A stretch of 64,000 nt of DNA from Trichobilharzia szidati (taxonomy: Eukaryota > Platyhelminthes > Trematoda > Strigeidida > Schistosomatidae), in NCBI GenBank assembly GCA_944472155.2, contig OX235271.1, forward strand, positions 26,730,977 through 26,794,976. The letters are read 5' to 3'. Below, piece after piece: positions 21,620 to 32,292 of the stretch. Each line of letters begins with the position of its first letter. Positions within the stretch are counted from its first letter, which is position 1. The position numbers and the translations under genes were made by a program. A model generated the notes under the pieces. It made no database searches. It worked only from the letters and a program-made list of their open reading frames with translations, and was not told where the DNA came from.

Positions 21620-21950
21620 ACAAGCGACCTTCAAATGCCCTCCTCTCCACTAAAAAGCAGTGTTTGCAGTCATCCATTGTCCTGAACAGTGCACTACTGC
21701 CAGGGCTCTTGAGTTCTAGCGACTTCCATAGAAAAAAGGTAAAAACTGTCTGACAGCCATTGCCTAATCATTAACCCTCTGAATGTGAGTACATGGTATC
21801 AGTTCGTTTCTTCGGAAAGGTACTTAACTGTGAGCGTCAGAACAGTAGTATAGATATCGTCAAACTTCCAATTTTTTCCCTCATACTTTCTGCACTCTGA
21901 TTTCTGGGCTTAACTTCTTTTCCAGAATTAGTCTTACCTTTATGTCTGGT
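21620..21950 (+). repeat. Diverged interspersed repeat, copy 2
   Basis: Counterpart of 10500-10850, with many substitutions and small indels. Its presence both inside a LINE 3' region and alone suggests a separate mobile or LINE-derived unit. Confidence 0.5.
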
Positions 21951-22267
21951 AGGTGGGGACAATCATACCTTTTTTTACTACTACGTATATAAACCAAAAG
22001 TTGGTTGCGAAACATCACAAAATTCCATTGATGCAGCGATGCTATACTTCACGTTAGCACTACCAGAATCAAGTGCTGACATCACTTGATTGTGTGAAGA
22101 TTTAAACGCGACAGATTGAAGGATACCGAACAAAGAAAATGCTTTGATGCTTCTTCGGGTGATGCTACATTCCCTGACGATTCCGAGGTAAGGGTCATCA
22201 GTCCTGAAGTCAGCAACCAGCTGTTTCATTTGCCGTAGCATTTGAGTGGGCTTACGGTCGCCAAGAT

Positions 22268-22755
22268 GGATATAATAATAATATATTCTCATTTTTGTAC
22301 ATGAGGGACGCCAGTTTATAGGTATCATCACTTCGATAAATTACACATACCATTAGTGAGTAAAGTTAGTAATGATAATATAATAAGGTACGTATTTATT
22401 CCTCCCCATGTAGGACACACCAGTTATATGGGCATGAATAAGTATTATTTAAGTTACGCATTTAAATTACATGATTTATGGTTAAACAACATGGTTGCTG
22501 TCACTTTGTCTTTAGTTTGTGGGAAAAATCTGATAACTAGTGATTCAATGGACCACATCATGATATATAGAGATATTGACTTGGCATTAACAAAAAAACC
22601 AAGTATGCGTTGGATGGATTACAGATACTTGGGAAAATAAATAAAGCTTGAAGTCAATTCCCTCATATAACAATAAAACGCGTCTTATAATGATATATTC
22701 TCACTTAATGCACATGAGGGACTCCAGTTGACAGACATCATCAATATGATAATAA
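22268..22755 (-). mobile_element. Two truncated CR1-like 3' ends in tandem
   Basis: The segment 22268-22692 aligns with 28248-28680, the 3' region of CR1-like element 2, in the same orientation. It begins (3' end on the minus strand) with taataataatatattctc and stops near 22692, where a second, shorter copy of the same terminus starts (tatattctcacttaatgcac). This is what successive 5'-truncated LINE insertions leave. The open frame 22356-22640 lies within it and is not a gene. Confidence 0.65.
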
Positions 22756-23045
22756 TGTATTTATGTACACATCACAAACAAGTTCGTGCACTTTCTGTTG
22801 ATCCGTCAGTGCGATGCGTTTAATGAGGGTGGCTTTGAGACGATCATACAAGTTTGGAGCAGGATCATCTAGGACTTCCATATGGTTTTCTGGGAGGCTA
22901 ACCATGACTGGGTTGGTTTTTGTCTCCTGGGCTTGAGTGCGTTGAAGTGTGAATTGGGCTTCACCATACGAAAGCAGCAGTAAAACTGGGCGAGGTAGAA
23001 AGGAAACAAGACACCAAGTGAAATTAAATGATTGAAGTAAAACCT
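22741..23045 (-). pseudogene. Gypsy-type LTR retrotransposon gag relic
   Basis: A minus-strand frame shows the hallmark of Ty3/Gypsy gag of invertebrates: EAQFTLQRTQAQETK, then VMVSLPEN, then YDRLKATLIKRIALTDQQ. About 75 residues are recognisable. No protease, RT or LTR is seen nearby, so it is an isolated relic. Confidence 0.7.
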
Positions 23046-23099
23046 TCAGGCCTAGATGATGCAGAGGAGTCAGTGCAGGGCTCACCATTTGTAAGTGCC

Positions 23100-24485
23100 G
23101 ATGTCAACCTCTAGATAGCCTTTAACATCAGCACCTACTAAACTTGTTTTTCTAAGTTAACCCTGATCAGCACTGTACCTAACCTGTATGTACCAGTAAA
23201 CGAACTCAAAGTAAAAAGACTTATGGCTAAGTGGTGTGCTCAGGTGAGAATTATATTTTACAACAGATTAAATGTCAGATTTAATAAACAAGAATACCGT
23301 ACAACTTATTTGTTAACTGGCTCGAGGTAGCGAGCTCAAGAGTAAGTTTAGTGATAGGACAACATTGGAGGAAGCCACGTGCGAGCTGTCACGCCAGAAA
23401 AAAGTGAAAGCGTGGCGCCGTATTACACGAATGCACTGAAATGAAAGTTCAAACATTCAAGGTGTACTGCAAGTGTGTTTGGGATTAAAGAAACTTGTCA
23501 GTTCAAACTGAACCTCAGATGTTTCGTCTCCAAAGGTCTATTCTTTCGTCTATGATGGCTGAATCACACTGGCGACAATCGGATTTCCAGGGACAAGAGT
23601 GCGGTTGCCACTCTGTGGTGTGATTGTGTATCCCAAAATTCTGATTATACCACCATTAATAAAGATAGCTTTGTGCAGCAGTAAGTATTATATTCTTCCC
23701 TCACTAGCTGGAGTAGTGTTAAGAACTGTCTGGCCACCAGGTCCAGTCGGCCAGGCCAAAGAGTCAAGAGGCAGAATGTTTCCAATTGTAGGTGTAGCAG
23801 AGTAGGTGAACATAAGGATGACAAGCGTCATTTGTGGGTGAAGATAACAGGGAGACGAGCTTGAAGTCGTCCAGGCGACGCAACTAACTGGCCTTTTAGA
23901 GCAGAAGTCAGTGTAGAAAGCGTAGTTCGTCATCACACTGGTGGACAAGTGAAGTAGAGAATCGTAGTAGCACGCACGAAATGATACTTTCTACCTGGTA
24001 TACTTCAGTAGACAATAGGGACCATATGTAGAATGAAGAGGGAATCGCCTTTTCTCTACGGCCTGTTTTCTTCTGTGTGCATTTCTTAATTACTAAACAC
24101 CTGTTGAGTGAATTTGGGGTCAGTGGCACCTTCTTTTCGGTTAGCAGCCACTTACTCAGCCATGTGAAACTTATCGCGCACCGCATCTATTCCTCAAACC
24201 TCCCTTCACGAAGTCATGCTTTGAGTATGGGCCCTGTGGCAGCATTTTGGAATGTTGCTCACTATTAGACACCATTCCACCTACAACTTAACAAGTGCTT
24301 CCACTCCAGCTTTTTCTATGGACCTTATCGTTTCGACCAGAAATAGATCGGCATGTGCCTATCTCGTATAATCATTCTCATCATTCATACAACCATCTTG
24401 AAGTGAAGCTAATGTGAAGCATGATGTCTCTCATCATACCGTAACAAAGTGGCCAGTATATTTCATACCCGTGTTATTTAATATA
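23100..24485. other. No gene recognised
   Basis: No exon-like or element-like signal that I could support. Short frames at 23599-23948 overlap on opposite strands without motifs. Confidence 0.45.
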
Positions 24486-24489
24486 ACCT

Positions 24490-27400
24490 CACCTAGATTA
24501 CTAGGTCACTAGTATTCTAGCCGGTCCCAAGCCCGGATAAAGAAGGAGGGTTGGGGCGTGGTGCTAGCAACTCCACCCCCAAAACTTAGCCAAATTGCTA
24601 CTAAAACTTCAACGCACAAATATATTCAAAACTCTAAAATTACAAATAGTGACCTTATTTTTCGCTGGAATCGGGGAAGTGAAATGACGCAGGCTGGTGA
24701 AAGCCTTCGGGAAGCCAGTCAGCCGATGTGCCTTCTTTCGATGAAAGCAAAAATAAGGATGGGGACGTGGAATGTTCGTACAATGTACGAAGCTGGGAAG
24801 GCTGCTCAGGTAGCCGCAGAAATGAGGAGATATAAAATAGAAGTGTTGGGAATCTGCGAGAGCAGATGGAACGGATGTGGAAGGAGCCAACTATCAACTG
24901 GAGAGACAATAATCTACTCCGGTCACCCAGAGGACAATCACGAGCACACCGAGGGAGTAGCCATCATGATGTCACCAACAGCGGCTAAAGCTCTCATGCA
25001 GTGGGAACCAATCTCCTCCAGGATAATGACAGCCAGGTTCAACTCAAAAGGAAAAAAGGTTACAATCATTCAATGCTACGCGCCTACAAACGCCTCAGAA
25101 CATGAGAAGAAGGAGGATTTCTACAGTCAACTACAAACAGTAATGGACAACGTCCCAAAGAGCGATATCAAAATCCTGGTGGGCGACATGAATGCGAAAC
25201 TGGGAGGAGACACTACAGGAAGAGAAGTCACCATGGGTCGTGAGGCCCTCGGTGAAATGAACGAAAATGGCGAACTCTTCTCAGACTTCTGCGCCTTCAA
25301 TGATTTGGTGATTGGTGGCAGTGTGTTCAAACACAGGGATATACACAAGGCAACATGGATTTCACCAGATGGACACACCAAAAATCAGATAGACTTCATT
25401 TCAATCTCAAGGAAGTGGAGACGGAGCCTACTGGACACAAGATCGAGGAGAGGAGCAGATGTGGGTTCAGACCACTATCTAGTACAAGGGACTTTCAAGG
25501 TGAAGCTGAAAGCCTCGAGGATAGTTGGGGATAGGCCACAATGCAAGTTCAACACGCAAAAGCTGAAAGACACAACCACAAAGGACACTTTCACTGCAAC
25601 TGTCAGAGCAAAGCAGGAAACACTACGTGGCACCACTGAGGAATCACCCGTGGAAGACCATTGGAACTCTCTGAAGGTAATTTTCAACGAAACGTGTTCA
25701 ACGTTTTTAGGAAGAAAGAAGAGACAAGACAAGGAATGGCTCTCAACAGACACTTGGAAACTAATAGAGGAGAAGAGAAAAGTGAAAGAGAAAATGATTC
25801 AATGCAAAGATGGACAAGAGAAAGAGACGCTGAACTCAACTTACACAGCACTGGACAAAGAAGTGAAGAAGAGTGCCAGGAAGGACAAAAGACAATTCTA
25901 CGACAACCTGGCTACTGAAGCTGAGAAGGCAGCAGGCAAAAGGGACCTGAGGACACTATATCAGATAACCAAGTCTCTATCCGTGAAGAGATCAACACAA
26001 GTGAAACCTATAAAAGACAGCCAAGGGAACCCAATTATCAAAGAAGAAAGACAGATTAAACAATGGGCGGACCACTTCAAAGGACTCTTGAACAGACCAC
26101 CACCTGCAACTCGTCCAGAAATACCAACAAAAGCACGTACACAACTGCAAGTTGACACCAATCCTCCAACGAAAACTGAAGTCATGAATGCAATCAAGCT
26201 TCTGAAAGCTGGAAAAGCAGCTGGACCAGATGGAATACCCCCGGAAGCACTGAAAGCGGACCCAGAGAGAACAGCAGATATGCGGACTCCATTATTGCAA
26301 AAGATCTGGAAAGAGGGAAAGGTGCCTACTGACTGGAGGAAAGGTTACCTGGTGAAACTACCAAAGAAGGGCGACCTAGGACTCTGCAAGAACTGGCGAG
26401 GAATCATGCTCCTGTCGACGCCAAGTAAAATCCTGAGTCGCATCATCCTGGAGAGAATAAAGGACGCACTGGATACAGAACACCGACCAGAACAAGCTGG
26501 ATTCAGGAAGGGCAAATCATGTTCTGACCAAATTGCAACTCTACGCATCATCATCGAACAAAGCATGGAATGGCAATCAAATCTCTACCTCAACTTCATA
26601 GACTTTGAGAAGGCCTTCGACAGCGTTGACCGCGAAGTAATTTGGAAACTACTCGAGTACTACGGCGTACCCCAAATATTCATCAATCTTATTCAACAAC
26701 TGTACGACAACGGCACATGTCAAGTGATCCACAACGGAAAACTCAGCGAAGCGTTTGGAGTAAACACAGGAGTCAGACAAGGGTGCTTATTATCACCAAT
26801 GATATTCCTAATTGTGGTGGACTGGATTATGCGTCAAACAGTGGGAAACGAGGAGACAGGGATATCCTGGACCGACGTGAAGAACCTAGAAGACCTGGAT
26901 TTTGCGGATGATTTATGTTTGATGTCTCACAAAATCGAAGACCTACAAGCGAAAACCGACAAACTGGTCGAAGAAGCAGCAAAGACAGGACTCCAGGTGA
27001 ACATAGACAAGACGGAGGTTATGGAAATAACCAACAAACAACAACAACAACAGCAGAAACATCCAACGCTAATCACCATCAACAGGAGGGATTTGAAAGA
27101 GGTTACTTCTTTCACTTATCTAGGGAGCATTGTCTCAACCACACGAGGAACGGACGAGGATGTCAAATCGAGAATCGGGAAGGCGAGAAACACATTCATC
27201 CACCTGAAACCAATCTGGAAATCTTCGTCACTCACTCAGCCTGCATCAACAACAAAATTCGGATTTTCAATACAAACGTCAAGTCAGTCAGTTCTTCTAT
27301 ACGGATGGATCAGAAACTTGACGGCGGGTCACAAAGAATATTTCCAACAGCCTGTTGCAGACCTTTATGAACAACTGTCTTCGCTCTATACTGAAGATCA

Positions 27401-27745
27401 GATGGTCGGAAAGAATCACCAACAAGAAACTATGGGAACAAACAAAACAGGAACCAATCGCCCAACAAATATGCAGGAGAAAGTGGAGATGGATTGGACA
27501 CTCGCTGAGGAGGCCGTTGAGTGACATCGCGCGTCAGGCCCTCGAGTGGAACCCGAAAGGGAAGCGGCGAGTGGGACGTCCAAGGGTGACATGGAGGAGA
27601 TCGTGTGAGGAGGAGATGAAACAGTATGGAATAACATGGACGCAAATGAAAAGTACAGCAGAAGACAGAAGCAAGTGGAGACGTGCAGTTGAAGCCCTAT
27701 GTTCCACTAGGAACCCAAGGGAACAATAATAATAATATAATATAT
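24490..27745 (+). mobile_element. RTE/SR2-like LINE, nearly full length
   Basis: The 5' UTR starts about 24490 (aacctcacctagattactag) and holds the block ggttggggcgtggtgctagc that is repeated at 53953-54101 and, in altered form, in the SINEs. One long ORF (24558-27524) plus a second frame (27355-27729) encode the whole protein. The 3' end is ccactaggaacccaaggg followed by an aat-repeat tail, as in RTE-clade elements. Other copies or relics lie at 42456-43130, 45110-45690, 48664-50280, 53384-53941, 57370-58050 and 59520-59850. The SR2 name is from memory of schistosome elements; the RTE-clade call rests on the motifs and the tail. Confidence 0.88.
24558..27729 (+). CDS. RTE-like endonuclease-reverse transcriptase, frameshifted near the 3' end
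   Basis: 988 aa in the first frame. AP-endonuclease: GTWNVRTM (~69), the CESRWNGCG stretch, IIQCYAPTN, VGDMNAKLG (~209), QIDFISIS and GSDHYLV (~302). Reverse transcriptase: [55 protein letters not shown] (~680), GVRQGCLLSP and FADD (~781), then a Gln run (~827). Near 27300 the frame becomes unlike the family, and from 27355 another frame gives the expected C-terminus ([45 protein letters not shown]). Short indels between 27225 and 27355 therefore break the ORF. The Met at 24558 lies upstream of the conserved start of the endonuclease. Confidence 0.9.
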
Positions 27746-28189
27746 AATAGACCACCCTTATGGCACCAGGAAACATTTCAGGGACTTCCAGACTTTGGGC
27801 AGAGAAATCAGCATACATAATTCAAATGCATCTAATCTGTAACTTATTTCAAAGTTTATAAAATGCACAGATATATTGGGGAAGTTCGCATGAATGAATG
27901 CATTCCAGTGGGTTTAGCCGTATATGCAATAGAACTTCTGAGTTATTCGAGTAACTGCATGTGCTGCTTAGTTTCTGTACCGCAGAACAGTATTTTCAAT
28001 GACCATAAAAACACCTTCCTGCGAGTAAAATGAACATTTCTTACTCTTGGTAATCTACATGAAAAAGGTGAATCTAGGAATAGTATCTCTCTATCGTGTC
28101 TCAGACTGCGATTTAGTCATGACGCACACAAATTTATTAACAACTTCGAATACTGCCCACCCATATTATCATGTCTGGACAGGGAACTG
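27746..28189. other. No gene recognised
   Basis: Unique-looking AT-rich sequence between the RTE element and the left half of T repeat copy B. Confidence 0.45.
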
Positions 28190-28236
28190 AAGGTTGTTGC
28201 TGCTTTATTTTGACTACACTAGAGTACACGTATCTT
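28190..28236 (+). repeat. T repeat copy B, left half (split by CR1 insertion)
   Basis: Reads ttgttgctgct ... ttttgactacactagag ... cgtatctt, the same order as 35221-35266 and as the reverse complement of 349-392. It stops at TCTT; the rest of the repeat resumes at 33793 after a second TCTT. Confidence 0.75.
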
Positions 28237-29301
28237 AAATAAATAAATAAATAATAGTATATTCTCATTTTGTACATGAGGCACGCCAGTTTACAGGCAT
28301 CATCAATATGATAAATTACATATACGATTAGTAAACATATTTAATAATAGTAATTTAATAAAATACATTTTTTCCTACCTGTGTAGGACACACCAGTTGT
28401 ACAGGCATAGATAAGTATTATTTAAATTACATAAATTTGGTTCATGGTAAAATTATAAGGTTGCAGTCATTTTGTCTATGGGAACAATATGATAACTAGT
28501 CATTCAATGGAGCACATCAAGAAATATAGAAATATTGTCTTCGCATTAACAAAAAAAACCCAAGTATGTTTTGGATGGATTACAAATACTTGGGAAAAAA
28601 ATAAAGCTTGAAGTAATTCCTCCATATAACTTTGGTGTGTACGGCATCGAGTCTTATTCTTGATAATAATTTAAAATAAGTAATCCACTTGTATACTTTT
28701 GTCAGCATTTTCTTCGTAACATCACAAGTGAATAGTACTCAAGGTAGACTAATAATAATGGTAGTTTATATTTTCTTATAAACGGGTGTTTTCAAGAAAT
28801 GCAAGCTATTTTGCAGACAAGATCAGTTATGTTATAAGTTACATTCGTGAAGTATTATAAATCAATACTTTTTTATTGGTATAAAGATATATTTCACAAC
28901 TGTAATCCAGGTTACGTCGTTGGTGAAGGCAATGCGCAATTCACGAGGGAATTGTAAGTTATGGGACCAATAATGTTTGCAGATCATTTGTCATTGTAAA
29001 TGGGCAAATATCTACATTCTTCGTTCTCATTCAAAAAGTTAAATGGAAGCTGAAATGGTGAGAGACAAAAGAAGACAAACAACAACAACGCAAAAGAAAG
29101 CAAGTGGAGTACTTAGGGGGTGATTAATATGTATACATACATTTATATTCTGTTTAGTAATTATAGTTATTTTGGTGAACTAACTAACTATTCCCGTAAT
29201 GCTAACTTTTATATTGTGTGAGCTAATATTGTTGTCCTGTGTAAAAATGTCTATCATGTACTTCCAATAATATAAAAATTTATAATTGTAGTTTGTTGTA
29301 A
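28237..29301 (-). other. CR1-like element 2, 3' region
   Basis: Non-coding. Segment 28248-28680 is shared with the truncated copies at 22268-22755, which supports the view that this is the common 3' end of the family. Confidence 0.6.
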
Positions 29302-32292
29302 CTACACGTTTAATGAACTTAAAATATCTATGTTGGACGAAAAAGTGGATGTAGGATTCAGACTCAGAAGTGCACTGTCATCTTTGAGCAGTCTGGTGAC
29401 TGAGGAGATGAACACTGCGAGTGTGTTTGCATCGCGCACATCAGCTGGTAGTCTATTCCAAATGACTGAAAACTTATTTAAGAAGAAATTATACCGCATG
29501 TGAGTCTGACAATGCTCTATAGCAGCTAGGTTGTGATGATTTCTAAGATTGTAACTGATGACAGCGGTAGGTTTAATTATTGGCTCGGAGGAGTGCACGA
29601 GCAGATTAGTTAGCTTGTAGTAAAAAATCAGGTTTAGCTTAAGACGTCTTTTCCAGAGTGGTTCTAAACTTAGTCTGTCGCAACGTTCATAGTATTGGAG
29701 ACCACTTTCTAAACCAAGAATTCTTAAGGTGAATTGCCGTTGCACTCCTTCTAACTTAAGCTTGTCATTTTGTCTGAGTCCGCTAAGAATAAACGGGCAG
29801 TATTCTAAAATAGGTCGGACACATACTTTATATAATAAAACCCTAGTTTCACAACAAAAGAAATTACGAGTTATGCATCCTAGGAGCCTTCGTGTTTTAC
29901 GTCTGGCATAATCAGTTTGTTCAGAGAACGTTAAGTTACTAGAGTATCTGATACCGAGATCTACGACTGAGTTGAGCTTGGCTAGTTTACGCCCATTTAT
30001 TTCAAGATTCAGGTCAAGGTTACTGTTTCCGATACAAATCCAGCCGCATTTATCAATGTTGAACTTAAGACAGGATTCAGTACACCATGTTGCGAGACTA
30101 CTTAGTTCAAGATGTATTTTATTCACCATATCGCTTAGTTCATGAGCGTGGCAGGAGTAAACGACTTTGAGGTCGTCAGCATATAGGAATGATTTACCTG
30201 AGGTGAAGCAGTTGCAAATGCTGTTAATGTATACTGTAAATAAAAGTGGACCTAGGACACTACCTTGCACAACCCCACTTGTGATCTGTCTGGGATGAGA
30301 CAACACAGATCCAACCTTGGTTATTTGTACCCTATTGCTTAGAAAGGATTTTAACCAGCTCAGTAATGGATTGCGAATCCCACATGAATACAGCTTCTCA
30401 AAGAGAATGCTGTGAGATACCATGTCAAATGCCCTAGATATGTCGAAGTAGAGAACAACAACTAGCTTACGTGCTTCGCGACTACTAGTGACGCAGTTGA
30501 AAAAGTCGAAGTGGCAAGTAACGCAAGACCTATTTTTGAGAAATCCGTGTTGAGACCTTGTAACAAGATCTTCCTTAAGTAGATAGTCTGACAACTGATC
30601 TTTGACAACTTTCTCCATGACTCGCGAGACAACTGGGGTTATATTTATAGGTCTGTAATTGCGGACGTTTGCCTTATCACCGGATTTATGGTGTGGAATT
30701 ATGAAGCTAGTTTTCCACTCATTAGGGTAAGTGCCAGTGTCCATAGATATCGAGAAGAATTTAAGAAGTAGTAGGGGTATATCACACCCACTGTTTTTGA
30801 AAATTATGGAAGCAAGGCCATCTGGTCCCGTGCTAGTGGAAGGTTTCAGGCTTTTAACTGCCTGTTCTATTAATTGGTCGGTGAACACTATGCTTCCGAG
30901 GAAAGAACTAGTAAGGGGGCCGGTGTCACCAGGAATGCGCGTTTCTAAACTGAAGTTTGCAAACCACTCACTGAATATTTCACAGATGGTGGAAGGCTCA
31001 TTGTAGATAACTTTGTCATGAAGTAAATAGGGGATGTCCCTCGTCGACTGCATTCGCTTTTTAAGAAGCGTTGTTAAGTTATAAACTTTGGAGGTGCTTT
31101 CAAGTGCCCTTAATTCTTCGTCGAGGTCCTTTTGAGAGCGTTGGCGCTTGACAGATTCAAGAGACTCATGGATTGAGTGCAGTAGTGATATATCCTTAGT
31201 TGAATAGTACTGTTTCTTCAACTTCCTCAACTTATTGCGGCATGCCCTCGGAATGTAATCAGCTTGGTGTCTACTTAATTTCACTACCTTCTTAGGAGCA
31301 ACAGTATCTAGACAAAGGATAACATTCCTGTAAAATAGGGACACTACAGTCTCCAGGGAGTCAGTGGTAAAATATTCATCCCAGTGACAGAGTCGAATGA
31401 GTTCTTGGACTAATCCCCAATCTGTATGTTTGTAACTACGACAAATCAAGCTCCCTGAATCCTGTTTGTTTCCTGTATTTAGTGGTGAGAAAGGCAGAGA
31501 GCAGAGCACCATTCTATGGTCACTACTGGAAAATCTGTTACCAACATAGGTGGAGACTGGGATTGTGTCATGACAAAACACAAGGTCCAACATGTTGTCA
31601 CCACGAGTAGGTGTCTGGACGTGTTGCTGCCATCCATAACAATCGATAGTGGCAAGTAATTCGTCGAAGCGTTGCGGGCCGGAACTACTTAACCAATTGA
31701 CTTCTGGAAGATTGAAGTCCCCTGCAATTATTTTGTAATTAGTACTAAACGATGAGGCGTGTGCGAATGATTTAGCTAATAACGCATCAGTTTCTTTGGT
31801 TGAGCTTGGTGCTCGATAAACACAGCCTATGAGAAGCTTGTACTTATCTCCTTGTAAGACGACCCAGAGTGAATCAGGTACATCGTTCAGTATTTCATCT
31901 TCCACCTTACTGGCTACGAATGAGTTATGTATATATATGAGACATCCTCCACCACGCTTGCTGTCTCTATTTGCACGGTGTACAGTGTAATCATCTATGC
32001 CTATATGCACATCAAGTACAGAGTATGAGCACCATGATTCAGTAATCAAAGCTACAGTAGGCTTGGCGATAAATAATAATGCCCTTAGTTCAGATATCTT
32101 ATTGATTAAGGAACGCGCATTAATTAGCAATATCGTGAATAAGTCACGGGATACTACAAACTGGCTTAAGATATCACCATAACCTAACTCTGTTTGTGCG
32201 TCAACAACGCAAGAGTTTATGAATGATACGGGGGTTGGACTGGGTGTCTGTGCATCGGGGTTAGAGTGCAGTGAGGTGGTCCTAGGTGCCAT
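29302..32292 (-). CDS. CR1-like element 2 ORF2: endonuclease and reverse transcriptase
   Basis: 996 aa, intact. Endonuclease at ~50-265: LLINARSLINK, TESWCS, GGGCLIYIHN, GCVYRAPSS, AGDFNLPEVNW (~193) and SSDHRMV (~258). Reverse transcriptase at ~480-760: STGPDGLASIIF, NYRPINITPV, YFDISRAFDMVSH, SGVVQGSVLGPLLF and the catalytic YADD (~699). The C-terminus keeps LEPLWKRRLKLNLIF and WNRLPADVRD. Its first ATG lies 73 nt upstream of the ORF1 stop, in the -1 frame, so the two ORFs overlap, unlike the 2-nt gap in element 1. All checked catalytic residues are present. Confidence 0.93.
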   Translation of the reverse strand: MAPRTTSLHSNPDAQTPSPTPVSFINSCVVDAQTELGYGDILSQFVVSRDLFTILLINARSLINKISELRALLFIAKPTVALITESWCSYSVLDVHIGIDDYTVHRANRDSKRGGGCLIYIHNSFVASKVEDEILNDVPDSLWVVLQGDKYKLLIGCVYRAPSSTKETDALLAKSFAHASSFSTNYKIIAGDFNLPEVNWLSSSGPQRFDELLATIDCYGWQQHVQTPTRGDNMLDLVFCHDTIPVSTYVGNRFSSSDHRMVLCSLPFSPLNTGNKQDSGSLICRSYKHTDWGLVQELIRLCHWDEYFTTDSLETVVSLFYRNVILCLDTVAPKKVVKLSRHQADYIPRACRNKLRKLKKQYYSTKDISLLHSIHESLESVKRQRSQKDLDEELRALESTSKVYNLTTLLKKRMQSTRDIPYLLHDKVIYNEPSTICEIFSEWFANFSLETRIPGDTGPLTSSFLGSIVFTDQLIEQAVKSLKPSTSTGPDGLASIIFKNSGCDIPLLLLKFFSISMDTGTYPNEWKTSFIIPHHKSGDKANVRNYRPINITPVVSRVMEKVVKDQLSDYLLKEDLVTRSQHGFLKNRSCVTCHFDFFNCVTSSREARKLVVVLYFDISRAFDMVSHSILFEKLYSCGIRNPLLSWLKSFLSNRVQITKVGSVLSHPRQITSGVVQGSVLGPLLFTVYINSICNCFTSGKSFLYADDLKVVYSCHAHELSDMVNKIHLELSSLATWCTESCLKFNIDKCGWICIGNSNLDLNLEINGRKLAKLNSVVDLGIRYSSNLTFSEQTDYARRKTRRLLGCITRNFFCCETRVLLYKVCVRPILEYCPFILSGLRQNDKLKLEGVQRQFTLRILGLESGLQYYERCDRLSLEPLWKRRLKLNLIFYYKLTNLLVHSSEPIIKPTAVISYNLRNHHNLAAIEHCQTHMRYNFFLNKFSVIWNRLPADVRDANTLAVFISSVTRLLKDDSALLSLNPTSTFSSNIDILSSLNV

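Noticed and set aside
22356..22640. 94-codon open frame on plus
   Set aside because: Lies within the non-coding 3' region shared with CR1-like element 2.
23688..23948. Opposed open frames possibly from an LTR element
   Set aside because: No protease, RT, integrase or LTR motif could be supported.
32217..32292. Programmed -1 frameshift between ORF1 and ORF2 of CR1-like element 2
   Set aside because: The frames are arranged suitably but no XXXYYYZ heptamer is present in the overlap; an in-frame ATG offers a simpler start.
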